DNA of 64,000 bases from positions 7,796,001 through 7,860,000 of the forward strand of contig JAMPIT010000856.1 in NCBI GenBank assembly GCA_026261815.1. The letters run 5' to 3'. The notes under the pieces were generated by a model. It searched no databases. It was not told where the DNA came from and worked only from the letters and a program-made list of their open reading frames with translations. Positions 23,966 through 35,575 of this stretch are shown here, piece by piece. The number at the start of each line of letters is the position of its first letter. The first letter of the stretch is position 1. Source of the DNA: Monarcha castaneiventris obscurior. Lineage: Eukaryota > Chordata > Aves > Passeriformes > Monarchidae. Both the position numbers and the translations under genes were made by a program.

Positions 23966-24717
23966 CGGTGTCCAGCAGAGCCTGTGCGCTGTCAGGCTGG
24001 AGAGCAGTGTGGGATCTGAGGGAAAACCTCTTTTTGGAGACTCTGGTCCTCCAGAGCTTCCCAGCTGGAGGAGTTGTCCCCTCCCAGCCCTTCCTGGCAG
24101 GATTCAGTAGGATCCTCTTGGCTTTGGAGGAGCGATGCCTCTTTGCAGCAGCGGGGCTCCAACTCAGAATTGCATCTCACTCTGCCTTGTTTTGGGCAAA
24201 CAGGGATTTTTAGGGAGAAATCTGCAGGTGGAAGCAGCTCTGGAAGCCAAACTCGCAGCCTCTGCTCGGAGCCGAGCTGGGAATGAGCAGAGAGCGGAGG
24301 GTGCACATGTTTTCAAGGAAGAGGGGAGAGCTGCCAGGGGTAGGGATAAAAGCAGCATATGTCTGATGGAGTAAGTGCAGAAATGCGACCCAGATGGCTG
24401 CAGGGACCGAGGATGGGGAATAATTCCCAAAGTCTTTGCTCTCCGGAGCAAGATTAGGGCACTTGCAATCTTTTCCTCTCGGCTCAATTTGCCTCCCGTG
24501 GTGGCTTTGGGCAGAGCTCTTAATGCTGTTTGTGACCTCCCCAGGGATCTGGGGAATTGTTATCCGGGGCATAAACGCTGAGCAGCACGCAGGCAGCAGG
24601 GGATGGTTTGTGAGGGTGACCCCTCCATCCCAGGGAAGTGGGGATTTGGGAGTGTCCCCATCCCGTGTGTGTTACAGGGTCTGAACAGGAACTCAGAGAG
24701 GCCCTGGGGGAGGCTGG
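23966..24717. other. Intronic spacer, no gene
   Basis: Unique sequence between the minisatellite and a CR1 fragment. No element recognised. Confidence 0.5.
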
Positions 24718-25063
24718 TCATGGAATCAGGGAATCCCAGACTGGTTTGGTTGGAAGAGACCTTAAAGATCACCCAGTTCCACGGGCAAGGACAACTTTCA
24801 CTATCCCAGAGTGCTCCAAGCCCTGTCCTTGGACACTTCCAGGGCACAGCTTCTCTGGGAAATCCATTCCAGTCCCTCCCCACCCTCGCAGGGAGGAATT
24901 TCTTCCCAACATCGCATCTAACCCTGCCTGTCCATGTGAAGCCATTCCCTGTGTCCTGTCCCTCCATCCCTTGTCCCCAGTCCCTCTCCAGCTCTCCCAG
25001 AGCCCATTTAGGCACTGGAAGGGGCTCTGAGGTTTCCCTGGAGCCTTCTCCTCTCCAGCTGAA
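24718..25063 (-). mobile_element. CR1 LINE 3' fragment, about 345 bp
   Basis: Antisense CR1 tail: CATGGAATCAGGGAATCCCA, GGTTTGGTTGGAAGAGACC, TTTCACTATCCCAGAGTGCT, CAGGGAGGAATTTCTTCCC, and CCCTGTGTCCTGTCCCTCC. It continues to GCCTTCTCCTCTCCAGCTGA. It is longer than most copies here. Confidence 0.93.
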
Positions 25064-26261
25064 AATGGGCATTTGTGGTTTAGGGGAAATTTTTAAATTG
25101 TACTTTTTAGGTGATTTTTTATGTAAAAAACCCTGACCAAAAGTACCTGTGAGGGGAAAGGCATGGTAGGAGCAGAAATTGCAATTCCATCGAGCTGGAA
25201 ATCCTAAATAATCCAAAAATAACCCAGGCTGCAGCTTTGGAAGTTGCTTTTTTTTTCTTGTACAAGGAGAAGGAGAAGAAAATAAACCTGTGTGTAAACC
25301 CTGTTGCGAGGAAATGAATTGCAAATAAGAAAAACAAATTCGAGTTAATTCCTCTTTTCCAAGCATGGCTCCATTCAGTGTTTTGGGAGTCAGGGGATTT
25401 AGGGATCTGGAGATAGCGTCAATGTTTTTGGGTAACAAGTACAAACTGTAGCGGCTTTTAAGGCTTCAGAAGCTGTTTCTGATTAGGATCTTTTCTTTTG
25501 ACAACTTTTTTTTCTTTTCAGGAAAAAAAAGGGGGGTGGGGGGAGGAAAGGGCTTTTTGTAACACAGTTGGGTTAGAGATGAGGGAAAATCTGTTTGAAA
25601 TATGCAGGGACCTGAAAGCAAATCTTGAGTGAATAATAAGTTTAACTGACCTTAAAATATCCCATTGCCACGAGGGATTGGAGAGTAATACTTCAAATGG
25701 ATTTTTGATGAGGCTCTGCAGGCTGTGGGGAATTGAATATTTTTACCCAACACATTTTCTGATCTAAATTTTCACAATCACTGGGGAAAAAAAACTATTT
25801 GGGAATGCCTAAAGAAGGGTTGGGATTGTGTTGTTTTACTTTAAAGCTGCTGCTGTGCAGGGGGAAAAAAAAAAAAGCAATTTGCTGCAAGGTCACTTTT
25901 CAGAACTACTTTTATTCCCCGATATTTAAATTTAATCCTGGAGCAGAATTCCTCCTGGCTGCCTGTGTGTCCCCGTGTGGCATCCTCGGCATTCCATGGG
26001 GGGATCCAGCAGAGCATTATCCCGGTGCCCACAGGCACAGTGTGTGTGTCCTGAGCCTGGCACCAGCCTGGGGGCTCTGCTAGGACCCTGCTGTGGTGTC
26101 ACCGTCCCCGGGATTCCCGGGATCCCTGCAGAAAGCCCTGGCTGGTGGGTGAACACCCATGGGAGGAGCCCCAAATCCCAGGCCAGACCACCCCTGTGGT
26201 CGCTTCTCCCTCAAATAGAAGCCAGCAGCACTCCCTGGGCTGTCCTGCTGCCTGTCCGTCT
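25064..26261. other. AT-rich intronic stretch, no gene
   Basis: Lower GC than the flanks (25070-25940), with short A and T runs and a GGGGGGTGGGGGGAGG run near 25530. No gene, RNA or transposon recognised. Confidence 0.45.
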
Positions 26262-26974
26262 GTCCATCCATCCATCCATCATCCATCCATCCATCCATCC
26301 ATCCATCCATCCATCCATCATCCATCCATCCATCCCTCCATCCATCCATCCATCCATCCATCCATCCATCCATCCATCCATCCATCCATCATCCATCCAT
26401 CCATCCATCCATCCATCCATCCATCCATCCATCCATCATCCATCCATCATCCATCCACCCATCCATCCATCCATCATCCATCCATCCATCCCTCCATCCA
26501 TCCATCCCTCCATCCATCCATCCATCCATCCACCCATCCATCCACCCATCCATCCATCATCCATCCATCCATCCATCCATCCATCCATCATCCATCCATC
26601 ATCCATCCATCCATCCATCCATCCATCCATCCATCCATCCATCCATCCATCCATCCATCCATCATCCATCCATCATCCCTCCATCCATCCATCCATCCAT
26701 CCATCCATCCATCCATCCATCCATCCATCCATCCATCCATCCATCCATCCATCCATGCATCTATCATCCATCCATCCATCCATCCATGATCCATCCATCC
26801 ATGATCCATCCATCCATCCCTCCATCCATCATCCATCCATCCATCCATCCATCCATCCATCCATCCATCCATCCCTCCATCCCTCCATCCATCCATCCAT
26901 CCATCCATCCATCATCCATCCATCCATCCATCCATCCATCCATCCATCCATCCATCCATCCATCCATCCATCCA
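26262..26974. repeat. (ATCC)n microsatellite, about 710 bp
   Basis: Nearly pure tandem ATCC (TGGATGGA on the other strand), interrupted by scattered ATC triplet units (ATCATCC) and CCTCC or CACCC variants. Because four-base units read through three-base codons without a stop, all frames are open on both strands (Ser-Ile-His-Pro or Met-Asp-Gly-Trp repeats). These are not genes. Such arrays are often length-polymorphic and prone to assembly collapse. Confidence 0.97.
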
Positions 26975-27094
26975 AGGGGCAGCTCCATCCTCAAGGACAG
27001 AGGGATGTCCCGTGTCCCCAGGGGTGTGGGGCTCTGCCAAGGGCTCCGTTCCTTCCCTCCATCCTGGAGCACAAAATGCCATCGTGCCAGCCTC

Positions 27095-27351
27095 TCATCC
27101 CAAGTGACACGGCTCAAGCTGTGCCAGGGGAGGTTTAGGTGGGATATTAGGAAAAAATTCCTTCCTGGAAAGGGCTGTCCAGGCCTGGCACAGCTGCCCA
27201 GGGCAGGGGTGGGGTCCCAGTCCTGCAGGCAGTTAAAGCCCTGTGGATGTGGCACTTGGGGACATGGGGCAGTGCTGGCCTGGGCAGTGCTGGGGAAGGC
27301 TTGGGTCGATCTTGGAGGGCTTTTCCAAGCTCGGTAATTCTGTGATTCTGG
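27095..27351 (+). mobile_element. CR1 LINE 3' fragment
   Basis: Sense CR1 end: GTGCCAGGGGAGGTTTAGG, GGGATATTAGGAAAAAATTC, GCCCTGTGGATGTGGCACTT, GGAGGGCTTTTCCAAGCTCG, ending TAATTCTGTGATTCTGG. Same subfamily type as the copy at 18540-18975. It begins shortly after the ATCC array. Confidence 0.92.
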
Positions 27352-28010
27352 TTAATGCCCTGCACCAGCCCCTCTGATCCCGCATCAGTCCCTTTGGAGC
27401 CACATCACACCCAAGTGCATTTCCCAACTTCCAGCCTCACTCCCCCTTGCTGCCACCAGTCCTGGAATGGGGCAAGCAGAGCCCAGGTCCAACCTGGGGG
27501 GATCAAGGGATAATCCCGTGTCCCCATCCCGGGGATGAGGACGGGGACACTGGTGGGAGATGTCCCTTGTTGGGGGGGGCTGTGCTGGCTGCCAGCAGCG
27601 GAGGGGAGGTTTTGGGAACGGCTCCTGCCAGCCCTGAACACCCCACCCTGCGGGGCTCCAGCAGCAAACAAGCTCCCAGTGTCCTCCCTGCCCTTCCTGG
27701 GCAGCCAGAGTCCTGGCGTGGCGCCGTGGCAGGAACGCCTCCTGGCCTCCCGCCGCCCCCGGAGCTCCAGCAGCCCCGGATTTTCCCTCCCTTGCATTCA
27801 AAAAGGGGGAAAAAAGGGAAAATTGTGGTCCTGCAGAAGCTGCCGGGGCCCTGGGCTGGGAAGATCCCTCCCACTCACATCCCAGGGATACAGAGCTCAC
27901 GAGGGTCCTGGTTGGGCACTGCCTCGGCTCCCTGTGGAGGGGGCGATCCCACAGAAGTGTGGGATCATCGCCTTGCTCCTGGCAGGGGTGGGGTTGGCTC
28001 TGGGACCAAT
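27352..28010. other. Intronic spacer, no gene
   Basis: GC-rich unique sequence. Overlapping open frames on both strands have no recognisable domain. Confidence 0.5.
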
Positions 28011-28165
28011 GAATCACGGAATCATGGAAAGGTTTGGAATGAAAGGAAACTTAAACCCCCATCCTGTGCCACCCCTGTCATGTCAGGGACACCTTCCACT
28101 ATCCCAGGGTGCTCCAAGCCCCATCCAACCTGGCCTTGGACACTTCCAGGGATCCAGGGGCAGGC
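28011..28165 (-). mobile_element. CR1 LINE 3' fragment
   Basis: AATCACGGAATCATGGAAAG, then CACCTTCCACTATCCCAGGG and CCAACCTGGCCTTGGACAC. Antisense CR1 tail, truncated at about 155 bp. Confidence 0.9.
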
Positions 28166-28336
28166 ACAGGGAGCTGTTGCTCTCCGTGGCTGCTGCCTGT
28201 GGATGTTTTCGGGCTGGGTGTTATCACACACCCAAACTGTGCTGCAGTTACCAAATCCATGGCTGTGGTATCTGGGGCTTTTCCTCACCAGTGGCTGTTC
28301 CTGAAGCTTCTGCAGCCTTGGTGTTTCCAGTCCTTT

Positions 28337-28536
28337 AAATCACAGAATCATGGAATCACTGAGGTTGGAAAAACCCTCTCTGAACATCAAGTCCAACCAT
28401 TCCCCAACACTGCCAAGGCCACCACCCCTGTGCCACATCCCGGGGCCTTTCAATCCCTCCAGGGATGGGGACTCCACCCCTGCCCTGGACAACCCTTTCC
28501 ATGAAGGAATTTTCCTGTTGCAGCCTGTCAGGCCGG
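28337..28536 (-). mobile_element. CR1 LINE 3' fragment (second subfamily)
   Basis: AATCACAGAATCATGGAATC, GAGGTTGGAAAAACCCTCTC, CAAGTCCAACCATTCCC, CCAGGGATGGGGACTCCACC. This is the antisense form of the GATGTGGCACTT-type CR1 end seen at 18540 and 27095, and differs from the GGTTTGGGTTGG type. Confidence 0.9.
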
Positions 28537-29751
28537 CTCCAGCCCTGCTGTGGCTCCCTGGTTCCTCTGGCTCTGCTGCCCAGGGCTGCTGGGATCGATG
28601 TTCCCGTCAGGTCACACTCCCATCCATCATCCCTCAGCTCATCCATCAGTGCCAGAGCCTGAAGTGTCGAGTTAAGGACGGAGGTGCTGTGGGAGATGGG
28701 GAACGTGTTCAGCCTCCTGGCTGCTGGAAGTGCTGGAATTCTGGCTCACCAAACCACTCCCAGTGCCGTACAAGTAGGGAAGTGTCCTGTGCTGGGCTCA
28801 GGGAGAGTGAGGAGCCCATGGGAACATGGATTTGCCTGATCCCGGGGTGTTTTCCTCATTGGGAAGAGCTCACGCCAGTCTGGGATGAGCTGGGATGCTC
28901 CCTCGTTGTTTTCCCTATGGAAAAGGCAGAGTGGGGACAAAGCAGCAGAGTCCCGGCGCTGCCCTGGGATGTGGGTCAGGATGTGGGGTGGATTTCTGAT
29001 GCCCCAGACCTGCCAGAGTCCAGCCCCTGGCTCCAGGGAGGATTCTCCTGCTTGGGAACAGGGACACCCCAAAGGGTCTGCCCTGGTGGGCTGCTTTTTG
29101 GGAAGGGCATTGAGCTCTTTCCAGCTTCTCCAGAGGGGATTTGGGTGCAAAAGGTGCATTTCTCTTTTGTCCACAACAGTTCCTGCACAGACACCTGGTA
29201 CTGAGGGGGAACTGGCGAGCCTGAAGGCCAGCTGGTGGGACTGGTGTGGACTGGACTGGACTGGTGTGGGTGGGGCTGCTGGCTCTGGGCTGTGCTGGAG
29301 TTGCCTCCCCCCTGAGCTGTGGGCAGTGCTTGAGGTCCTGGCCACCACTCAGCTGCAGTTTTCCATGGAAATGTACAAAAATTCCTATTTTTGATCCTCG
29401 TCCTCCATCCAGTCTGGCTGGAATGGGCCGGTGGGATCCAGCGGGGCTGGGGAAGATGGGCAGACAGCTGGACAGACAGACAGAGCGTGTGATTGCTCAA
29501 GCCACACTTCCTTAGGAAACCAGCCTAAAAATAAGCAAAATCCAGTTCTTTCCCACAAATAACTCCAGTTGCCACAAACTGAAGCTTTTCCAGTGAAGAA
29601 AGTGTTTTGTTAGAGAATTCCCAGTTGTTCCTGCTGGCAGGAGGGAGGCAGGGAGCACTGACAGGACGGATGGAACCCCCCATCTCCATCACCTGGGGCT
29701 CACCCAGAGCTCTGGGAGCTGCCCATGGCTCAGGAAGCTGGAGAAACATCG
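28537..29751. other. Intronic spacer, no gene
   Basis: Unique sequence with a short TGGACTGGACTGG run near 29247-29270. No gene or transposon recognised. Confidence 0.5.
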
Positions 29752-29890
29752 ATATCATGGAATTCCAGAGTGGTTGGGGTTGGAAAGGACCTCAAAGCCC
29801 ATCCAGTGCCACCCCCTGCCATGGGCAGGGACAACTTCCACTATCCCAGGGTGCTCCAAGCCCCATCCAGCCTCTCCTGGGACATTTCCG
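29752..29890 (-). mobile_element. CR1 LINE 3' fragment
   Basis: ATCATGGAATTCCAGAGTGG, GGGGTTGGAAAGGACCTC, CCATGGGCAGGGACAACTTC, ending at CCTCTCCTGGGACATTTCC. Antisense, about 140 bp. Confidence 0.9.
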
Positions 29891-32800
29891 AGCCGCCTTT
29901 TCCACAGCTGGAGGAACAGCTTTCCTTCTTTTTGCAGTGAAGTGCATAATCCACCCCCAGCTCCCTCCTTGTGGGGGATTTCCTTCACCTGGGGACCAGC
30001 TGAGCCCAGTGCGAGGGGGAGGGGGCTCCCAGCAGCACCCCCAGCATTCCCAAGCCTTGTTGTCCAGGCTTGGCTGGATTTCTGAGGCTTCTCCCTTATC
30101 TGTGGAGGCAGCAGTTGTGGGGTCCCGTGTGAGGGCTGAGCAAGTTGCTGGAGACGGGAACCGTTTGCCATCCCATCCAGTGCTGGGGTTTCTCTCCCAG
30201 TTCCCTTCTCCTGGCATGAAGAAGTTTGGGAATGCTGGCTCCCATCTCTGCCATGCTGCAGGCGAAGCTCCTCGCCAGGAAATGAGGCTTTCTCTGATAG
30301 TAAAAAAAAAAAAAAAGCTAAATTTGTTTCCCATCTTCCCTCAGGCTGGATTACAAATTTGACACAGATGGGGAATCTTTGTTGTTTCTGTGGAAAACTG
30401 GATGCATTTGCCATCCCAACAAGAGCAGCATGACAGCGTCGGACCCGAGACAAACACCACAAAACCCCGGCTCTGGGGTTTTGGAGGAGGGGGGACAGAT
30501 GAGCTCCTCCAGCCTGGAGCCACCGTGAGCTGGAACACACGTGGGATGTGTCTGTAGAGAGCCAGAACCGGCTCTTTGGGGGGGACATGGCAACCGAGTG
30601 GGGAGATGGTGGCCAGGACAGGGGGTTTAGGGTGAAATTTTTCCTGTGAGCCCCCAAAGGCGAGGAGGAGGCTGTGGAGCTCTGGGATGGAGGGGGTTGG
30701 CTGCTGGATGCTGGGGAGGGGGACAAGGGGATGGTTTGTCCTCACCTGGAGGCTTTTGAGGACCCAAAATCTCTCTCTTTGAAACGCATTTATGGCTCCT
30801 TGCCCCTCTCAGCCTGGAAAGGTGGCAGTGGTGAGGGGTGGGCAGTCCTGGCTCCATCCCTGTGTCCTTGCAGGTGACTCTCTCAAGGGGTCAGGGGCGA
30901 CTGCCACCTTCGGGGGCATTAACCTGGGGCCAAGCTGGGGCTCTGCAGAGCTGCTGCCACTTCCAGGCCATCAGGCTCCTGCCAGGCCCAGGCAGCAGCA
31001 GCCCCTCTGTCACCTGCCCGAGCTGTCAAAGGCATTAGGGCCACACCAGGAAAATGGGAATGCCTGGATCCTCCGTGCCTGGGGCCCCGAGCTGTGCCAC
31101 TGCTGCCTCAGCACATTTCAGCCCTTCCTGCCCGTGTGCAGCTGGGACATCGCTGTGCCCGTCCCCCTCCTATCCTGCCCTGTCCCACACCTGAGTGCCC
31201 CCCGGGGCCTGGGGGACATCTGCCCCTTCCCCGGACCCTGCAGCCCCCCAGAGGTCCCTGTGCCCAGCCAAGAGCGGGGCTGCAGATGATGCCACTCATC
31301 TGCCAGCCCTGGCACCCGGCCCAGGCACCCGCGGGGGTTTGTCTGAACTCAGGGAATTGCCCCGAGATGGAGCTTTCCTTCCCTCGGGCCAAACCCCACA
31401 GTTCTGGCATGGCTTTGGGATGTCCCTGGAGCTGCTGCTGGTCACAGAGAGCGGGGCTGGTCCAGCGCCTCGTGGTGAGGGCACCGCTGGCTCTGTCACC
31501 CCCAGGGCACCTCCTGCTCAGAGCCCATTGCTGGGTGTCCAGCGCTGCAGGGTTTGGTGCTGGGGGGAACAGGATGTCCCCAAACAGGGGATGCTCCTGA
31601 CAGGGTGGAAAGGAGAGAGGGAGAGCTGAGGCTGAGCTCTCCAGAGGGGTGGCGGTGAGGGGAATCCCCTTCACGAGGGGATTGAGCTGCAGAGTCACCG
31701 GCAATCTCAGTGTTCCCAAATTCCTTCCTGGATCTGGCCAAGAGAGCTTAAAACTGTCCCTGGAGCTGGTGCCGATGGATCCCCACGGCTCCGCTGCCAG
31801 CCCTGGCTGCAGCTCACGAGCGAGGGCTGATTTATGTTTGCTGAGGTAGAAACGAGGCAGTTTTGGAAGCGCTTCAGAACAACTCGTGGTCGGTTTGAAG
31901 CTGAAGTTCCAAGCAGGATTTCCAGCAGGGTTTGGTGCTTTTTCAGCAGGGCAGAGCCAGACTGGGAAAGTATTTTTTGCAGAAGCTTCCACGAGATGTA
32001 GGCATGGATCAGCTCATGGGGGTGGGGGAGATGTTGCTGTGAGGGCAGGGGATGGGCTCACCCCTCACATCTTTGATTTCTTAGCATCAGATCCAACCAT
32101 GATTAATTCCCTCCCAACATCTGAACCTCGATGACGCTAGTGGGGCCTGGTGGCCCTGGCACCTGGCACAAAGTGCTCATTTTGGTCCATTTGAAACAGG
32201 AGGAACTGGATAAATTACTTGAAAATGTTGGAATGAGCTATGTTAGGAGTCGTGAGGCTGGGGCCATCTTTTCTATTCCCTGAAAGTTGTTGAGGAGTCC
32301 CCTCCTCATCGCCCTGGCTGTGCAGGAGGAGGATGAAGAGCGGGACGAAGAGCTCTGTGGAGCTCCGTGGAGCCCGGGGACAGGCAGCCCTGCCTGGAGG
32401 GGACAGCCCGGGGACAGCCCGGGGACAGCCAGCCCTGGCCACGGTGGCCTCGGAGCGACCATCTGGAGAGCCCGGCAGCCCCTTCCCCGTGGCTCCGCCA
32501 GGGTCCGGGCTTGGCGGCGGGGCCGCCCCATACTGAGATCAAATAAACACAAATACCCTGAAATTATTCATGGCTCTGGGGACCTGTCTGATGCCTCGTC
32601 AGCAGCTGCTGATCAAATCAGGGCAGCTGTCAATTGGCCGGCGGCGGGAGGGGCTGGATCTGGCGGACATGTGTGGATTCCTCCTTCCTCCCTTCCTCCC
32701 TCCCTGCCGGGCTCCCGCTGCTCCTGCACCTGCGGCGGGGCCGGGATCGGGATGGCAGCGTGGGCAGGATGGGCAGGAATTCTGGGGGTGCCCCTCGCCT

Positions 32801-33044
32801 GCCCCCCGAGATCGGGGCAAGGAGGGATCCCAGGGACCCAGCCCCGCAGAGGAGGATGCGGGTCCTGCCACCTGCGCTGTGCCCTGGTTAATTAGGCCGG
32901 GCTAATTAGCTGAGAGCTTGTGGCTCCGGGAGCGCTGCCCGTGGGCTGGGAGTGCCTGCAGCCAGCGTCCCGTGGGATGTGGCAGCGAGGGGATGGATGC
33001 GCTTGGAATGGGAGTGACAGGACGAGGGGGAATGACTGGGATCA
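29891..33044. other. Intronic sequence, no gene
   Basis: GC-rich unique sequence; a 15-A run at 30302-30316. A mixed-composition patch at 32535-32650 holds ATCAAATAAACACAAATACC (forkhead-type AAATAAACA) and CTGCTGATCAAATCAGG, and could be regulatory. No exon recognised; the many 100-300-codon frames come from stop-poor GC-rich DNA. Confidence 0.45.
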
Positions 33045-33193
33045 GGCAGGGTTAGGTGGGATATTGGGAATAAATCCTTCCCTGGGAGGGTGGTGAGGCC
33101 CTGGCACAGGGTGCCCAGAGAAGCTGTAGCTGCTCCTGGACCCCTAGAAGTGTCCAAAGCCAGGTTGGAGGAAGCTGGGATAATGGAAAGTGT
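33045..33193 (+). mobile_element. CR1 LINE 3' fragment
   Basis: GGGTTAGGTGGGATATTGGG, GGTGCCCAGAGAAGCTGTAG, AAGTGTCCAAAGCCAGGTTG, GGATAATGGAAAGTGTCCCT. Sense orientation. The extreme 3' end is missing, so it is truncated on both sides. Confidence 0.85.
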
Positions 33194-34871
33194 CCCTTCC
33201 TTTTCCTTTTGCACAACCAAGCATCAGGAAGTGGAACAATTCCTGTTTCTGCTGTCCATGTAACTTTAAACCTGAAAACCTCGATGATTTTTGTGACCTT
33301 TTAAGGCCTTTTCTATGCTCTCCTCCATCAAGGTGGGAAACCAGGCAGGACCAGGATGCGATAATTTAGTGAGAACTGATGAGTGCAAATTTTTTATTTG
33401 TAATTGAAAACGAGGACTTTAGACATACTCAGTGGTCTCAGAGATTTTTTTTTCTGTTTTTTTTAAAAAAAAAACTTGGGATAGTCACAGTTAGTGGGAT
33501 CCCCTTCCCTCCCCAGCAGCTCTGAGAGCAATTTTTCCTTATTTATTGGCGCTGCCGAGGATCCCAGTTACCAGGGGGATAAAATCTGTCACCAGTGTCT
33601 GTATTCCAGGTTCAGAGGAGGGTAATTCGTGTTTCCCTCTGCTCAGACAGCGGGTCAGGTCATAAAGCACCAGATCCACGGGGAGGGGAGAGGGTGTTTA
33701 AAGGCTGCCTGTGCTGAAAGGTGCAATAATCCGCTGGATTACTTTCCGGGAGAGCCGCAGGAAAATTTACTGCCTTGGAAAGGGATTATCCCAGCGCTGC
33801 TGCCAGCGGATTTCTTCCCTTTCTTTCCTAAGAGGAAGGAAGCTTTTCATTGAATTCCTGCTGCTCCAGCCCGCGGGAGCCGCTCCCCCCAACCACTGCA
33901 GCTCTCACAGCTTGGAAGGGAAGAATTCATCCCGACCGTGGCGGGTTTTATCCCGATCTCCCCTCTCAGGTGGGACAGGGAAACTGGAACCTGGGTTGGA
34001 ATTCGGATGGAGTTTGCAGTGCCTTCACTGCACTGAAGGTGCTGGAGGGGGGCCAGAGGGAGAACCAGGAGGAGGAATAACCAGGAGGAGGGAGAACCAG
34101 GAGGAGGGAGAACCTGGAGGGATAACCAGGAGGGAGAACCCGGAGGGATAACCAGGAGGAGGGAGAACCAGGAGGAGGGATAAATCCTCTCCGGTGCAGC
34201 TCCAGCAGCATCTCCCCAAGCTCCAGCTGCAGGAACAGGCCTCGCACCGGGAGCCACGAGAACTCCAGCCCCGAGCATCCCCTCCTGCGAGCGGGGACCA
34301 AACCCAAGTGCTCCATCCCCCATCCCGAGCAGAGAATGGAGCTGGAGCAGCTTCCCAGGCTGGAGCTCAGGGCCACTCCTGCCCTGAGTTCCTGAGTCCT
34401 TCAGCACTGCTCCCCCCCCGGGGACCGGGGCTTGGCGGGGGGGGGTTGGTTTTGTTTGATTTCCTTTCCCTGGAAGGCAGGAGCGGGGGCTGGGGCAGCC
34501 AAGCCCTTTAATTGTGTGCAATGAAGGCTGACAGTGCCGAGGCGCAGCCTTTAAAAGGGGTACTGAACCTTTAATTCCTGAATAAATCATCTCCAGTCTG
34601 TTGCTCCTTCATCTGCAAGCTGTTTGAGCGGGATACACGGGCGCTGCTGGGAAGGGTCATTTGGAGATCAGAGCCCTCGATTGACCCGGGTCACACGCAG
34701 GACACCTGCCACAGGCTGTGCCCTCGCCCCCGCGCCCGGAATCAAAGGGACACCGGGGAGCCGGCCAGGAGAGGAGATTTCTAATTGCTGCCACACAGAG
34801 GGGCTTCATTCCAGAGGGGTGGAGAGCTCAGAGTGCTCCTGGCAGCCCTGTCCTCACCAAACACCAGCCCG
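33194..34871. other. Intronic sequence with GGAGGGAGAACCA repeat
   Basis: A GGAGGAGGGAGAACCA-type short tandem repeat occupies about 34055-34185. The patch 34500-34700 (TTTAATTGTGTGCAATGAAG, ACCTTTAATTCCTGAATAAA) is less GC-rich and could be a conserved element. No gene. Confidence 0.45.
34055..34185. repeat. Short GGAGGGAGAACCAGGA repeat
   Basis: Six to eight degenerate units of 13-26 bp, purine-rich on the + strand, with alternating 'gagaacc' and 'gataacc' cores. Confidence 0.8.
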
Positions 34872-35575
34872 GTGTCCCACCAAGCTGGGCACCAGCCCCC
34901 ATTTCCTGAAGGGTTTTGGGGATTGAGTGTCCCACCAAGCTGGGCACCAGCCCCCATTTCCTGAAGGGTTTTGGGGATTGAGTGTCCCACCAAGCTGGGC
35001 ACCAGCCCCCATTTCCTGAGGGGTTTTTGGGGGTTCAATGTCCCACCAAGCTGGGCACGTGCCAGCCCCCATTTCCTGAAGGGTTTTTGGGGGTTCAGTG
35101 TCCCACCAAGCTGGGCACGTGCCAGCCCCCATTTCCTGAAGGGTTTTTAGGGGTTCAGTGTCCCACCAAGCTGGGCACCAGCCCCCATTTCCTGAAGGGT
35201 TTTTGGGGTTCAATGTCCCACCAAGCTGGGCACGTGCCAGCCCCCATTTCCTGAAGGGTTTTTGGGGGTTCAATGTCCCACCAAGCTGGGCACGTGCCAG
35301 CCCCCATTTCCTGAAGGGTTTTTGGGGAATTCAGTGTCCTACCAAGCTGGGCACGTGCCAGCCCCCATTTCCTGAAGGGTTTTTAGGGGTTCAGTGTCCC
35401 ACCAAGCTGGGCACGTGCCAGCCCCCATTTCCTGAAGGGTTTTTGGGGAATTCAATGTCCCACCAAGCTGGGCACGTGTCAGCACCCATTTCCTGAAGGG
35501 TTTTTGGGATTTCAGTGTCCCACCAAGCTGGGCACATGCCAGTCCCCATTTCCTGAAGGGTTTTTCAGGGATTCA
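34872..35575. repeat. 12-copy minisatellite, 55-61-bp unit, with E-boxes
   Basis: Twelve high-identity copies of a unit that starts GTGTCCCACCAAGCTGGGCA and ends with CCCCCATTTCCTGAAGGGTT plus a T/G-rich tail. Copies exist in a short form (GGGCACCAGCC) and a long form (GGGCACGTGCCAGCC). Six copies (4, 5, 7, 8, 9, 10) carry the 10-bp palindrome GGCACGTGCC, copy 11 has CACGTG only, and copy 12 has CACATG. The high identity suggests recent expansion. Confidence 0.96.

Noticed and set aside
22708..24213. 501-codon + frame rich in Ser-His-Val-Leu
   Set aside because: Produced by the TTATCCCATG array; all three frames are open there.
25975..27138. 387-codon + frame of Ser-Ile-His-Pro repeats and minus-strand Met-Asp-Gly-Trp repeats
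   Set aside because: ATCC tetranucleotide read as codons; not a protein gene.
34872..35575. CRISPR-like regular repeat array
   Set aside because: Units are contiguous with no unique spacers and no cas genes; host is a vertebrate. It is a minisatellite.
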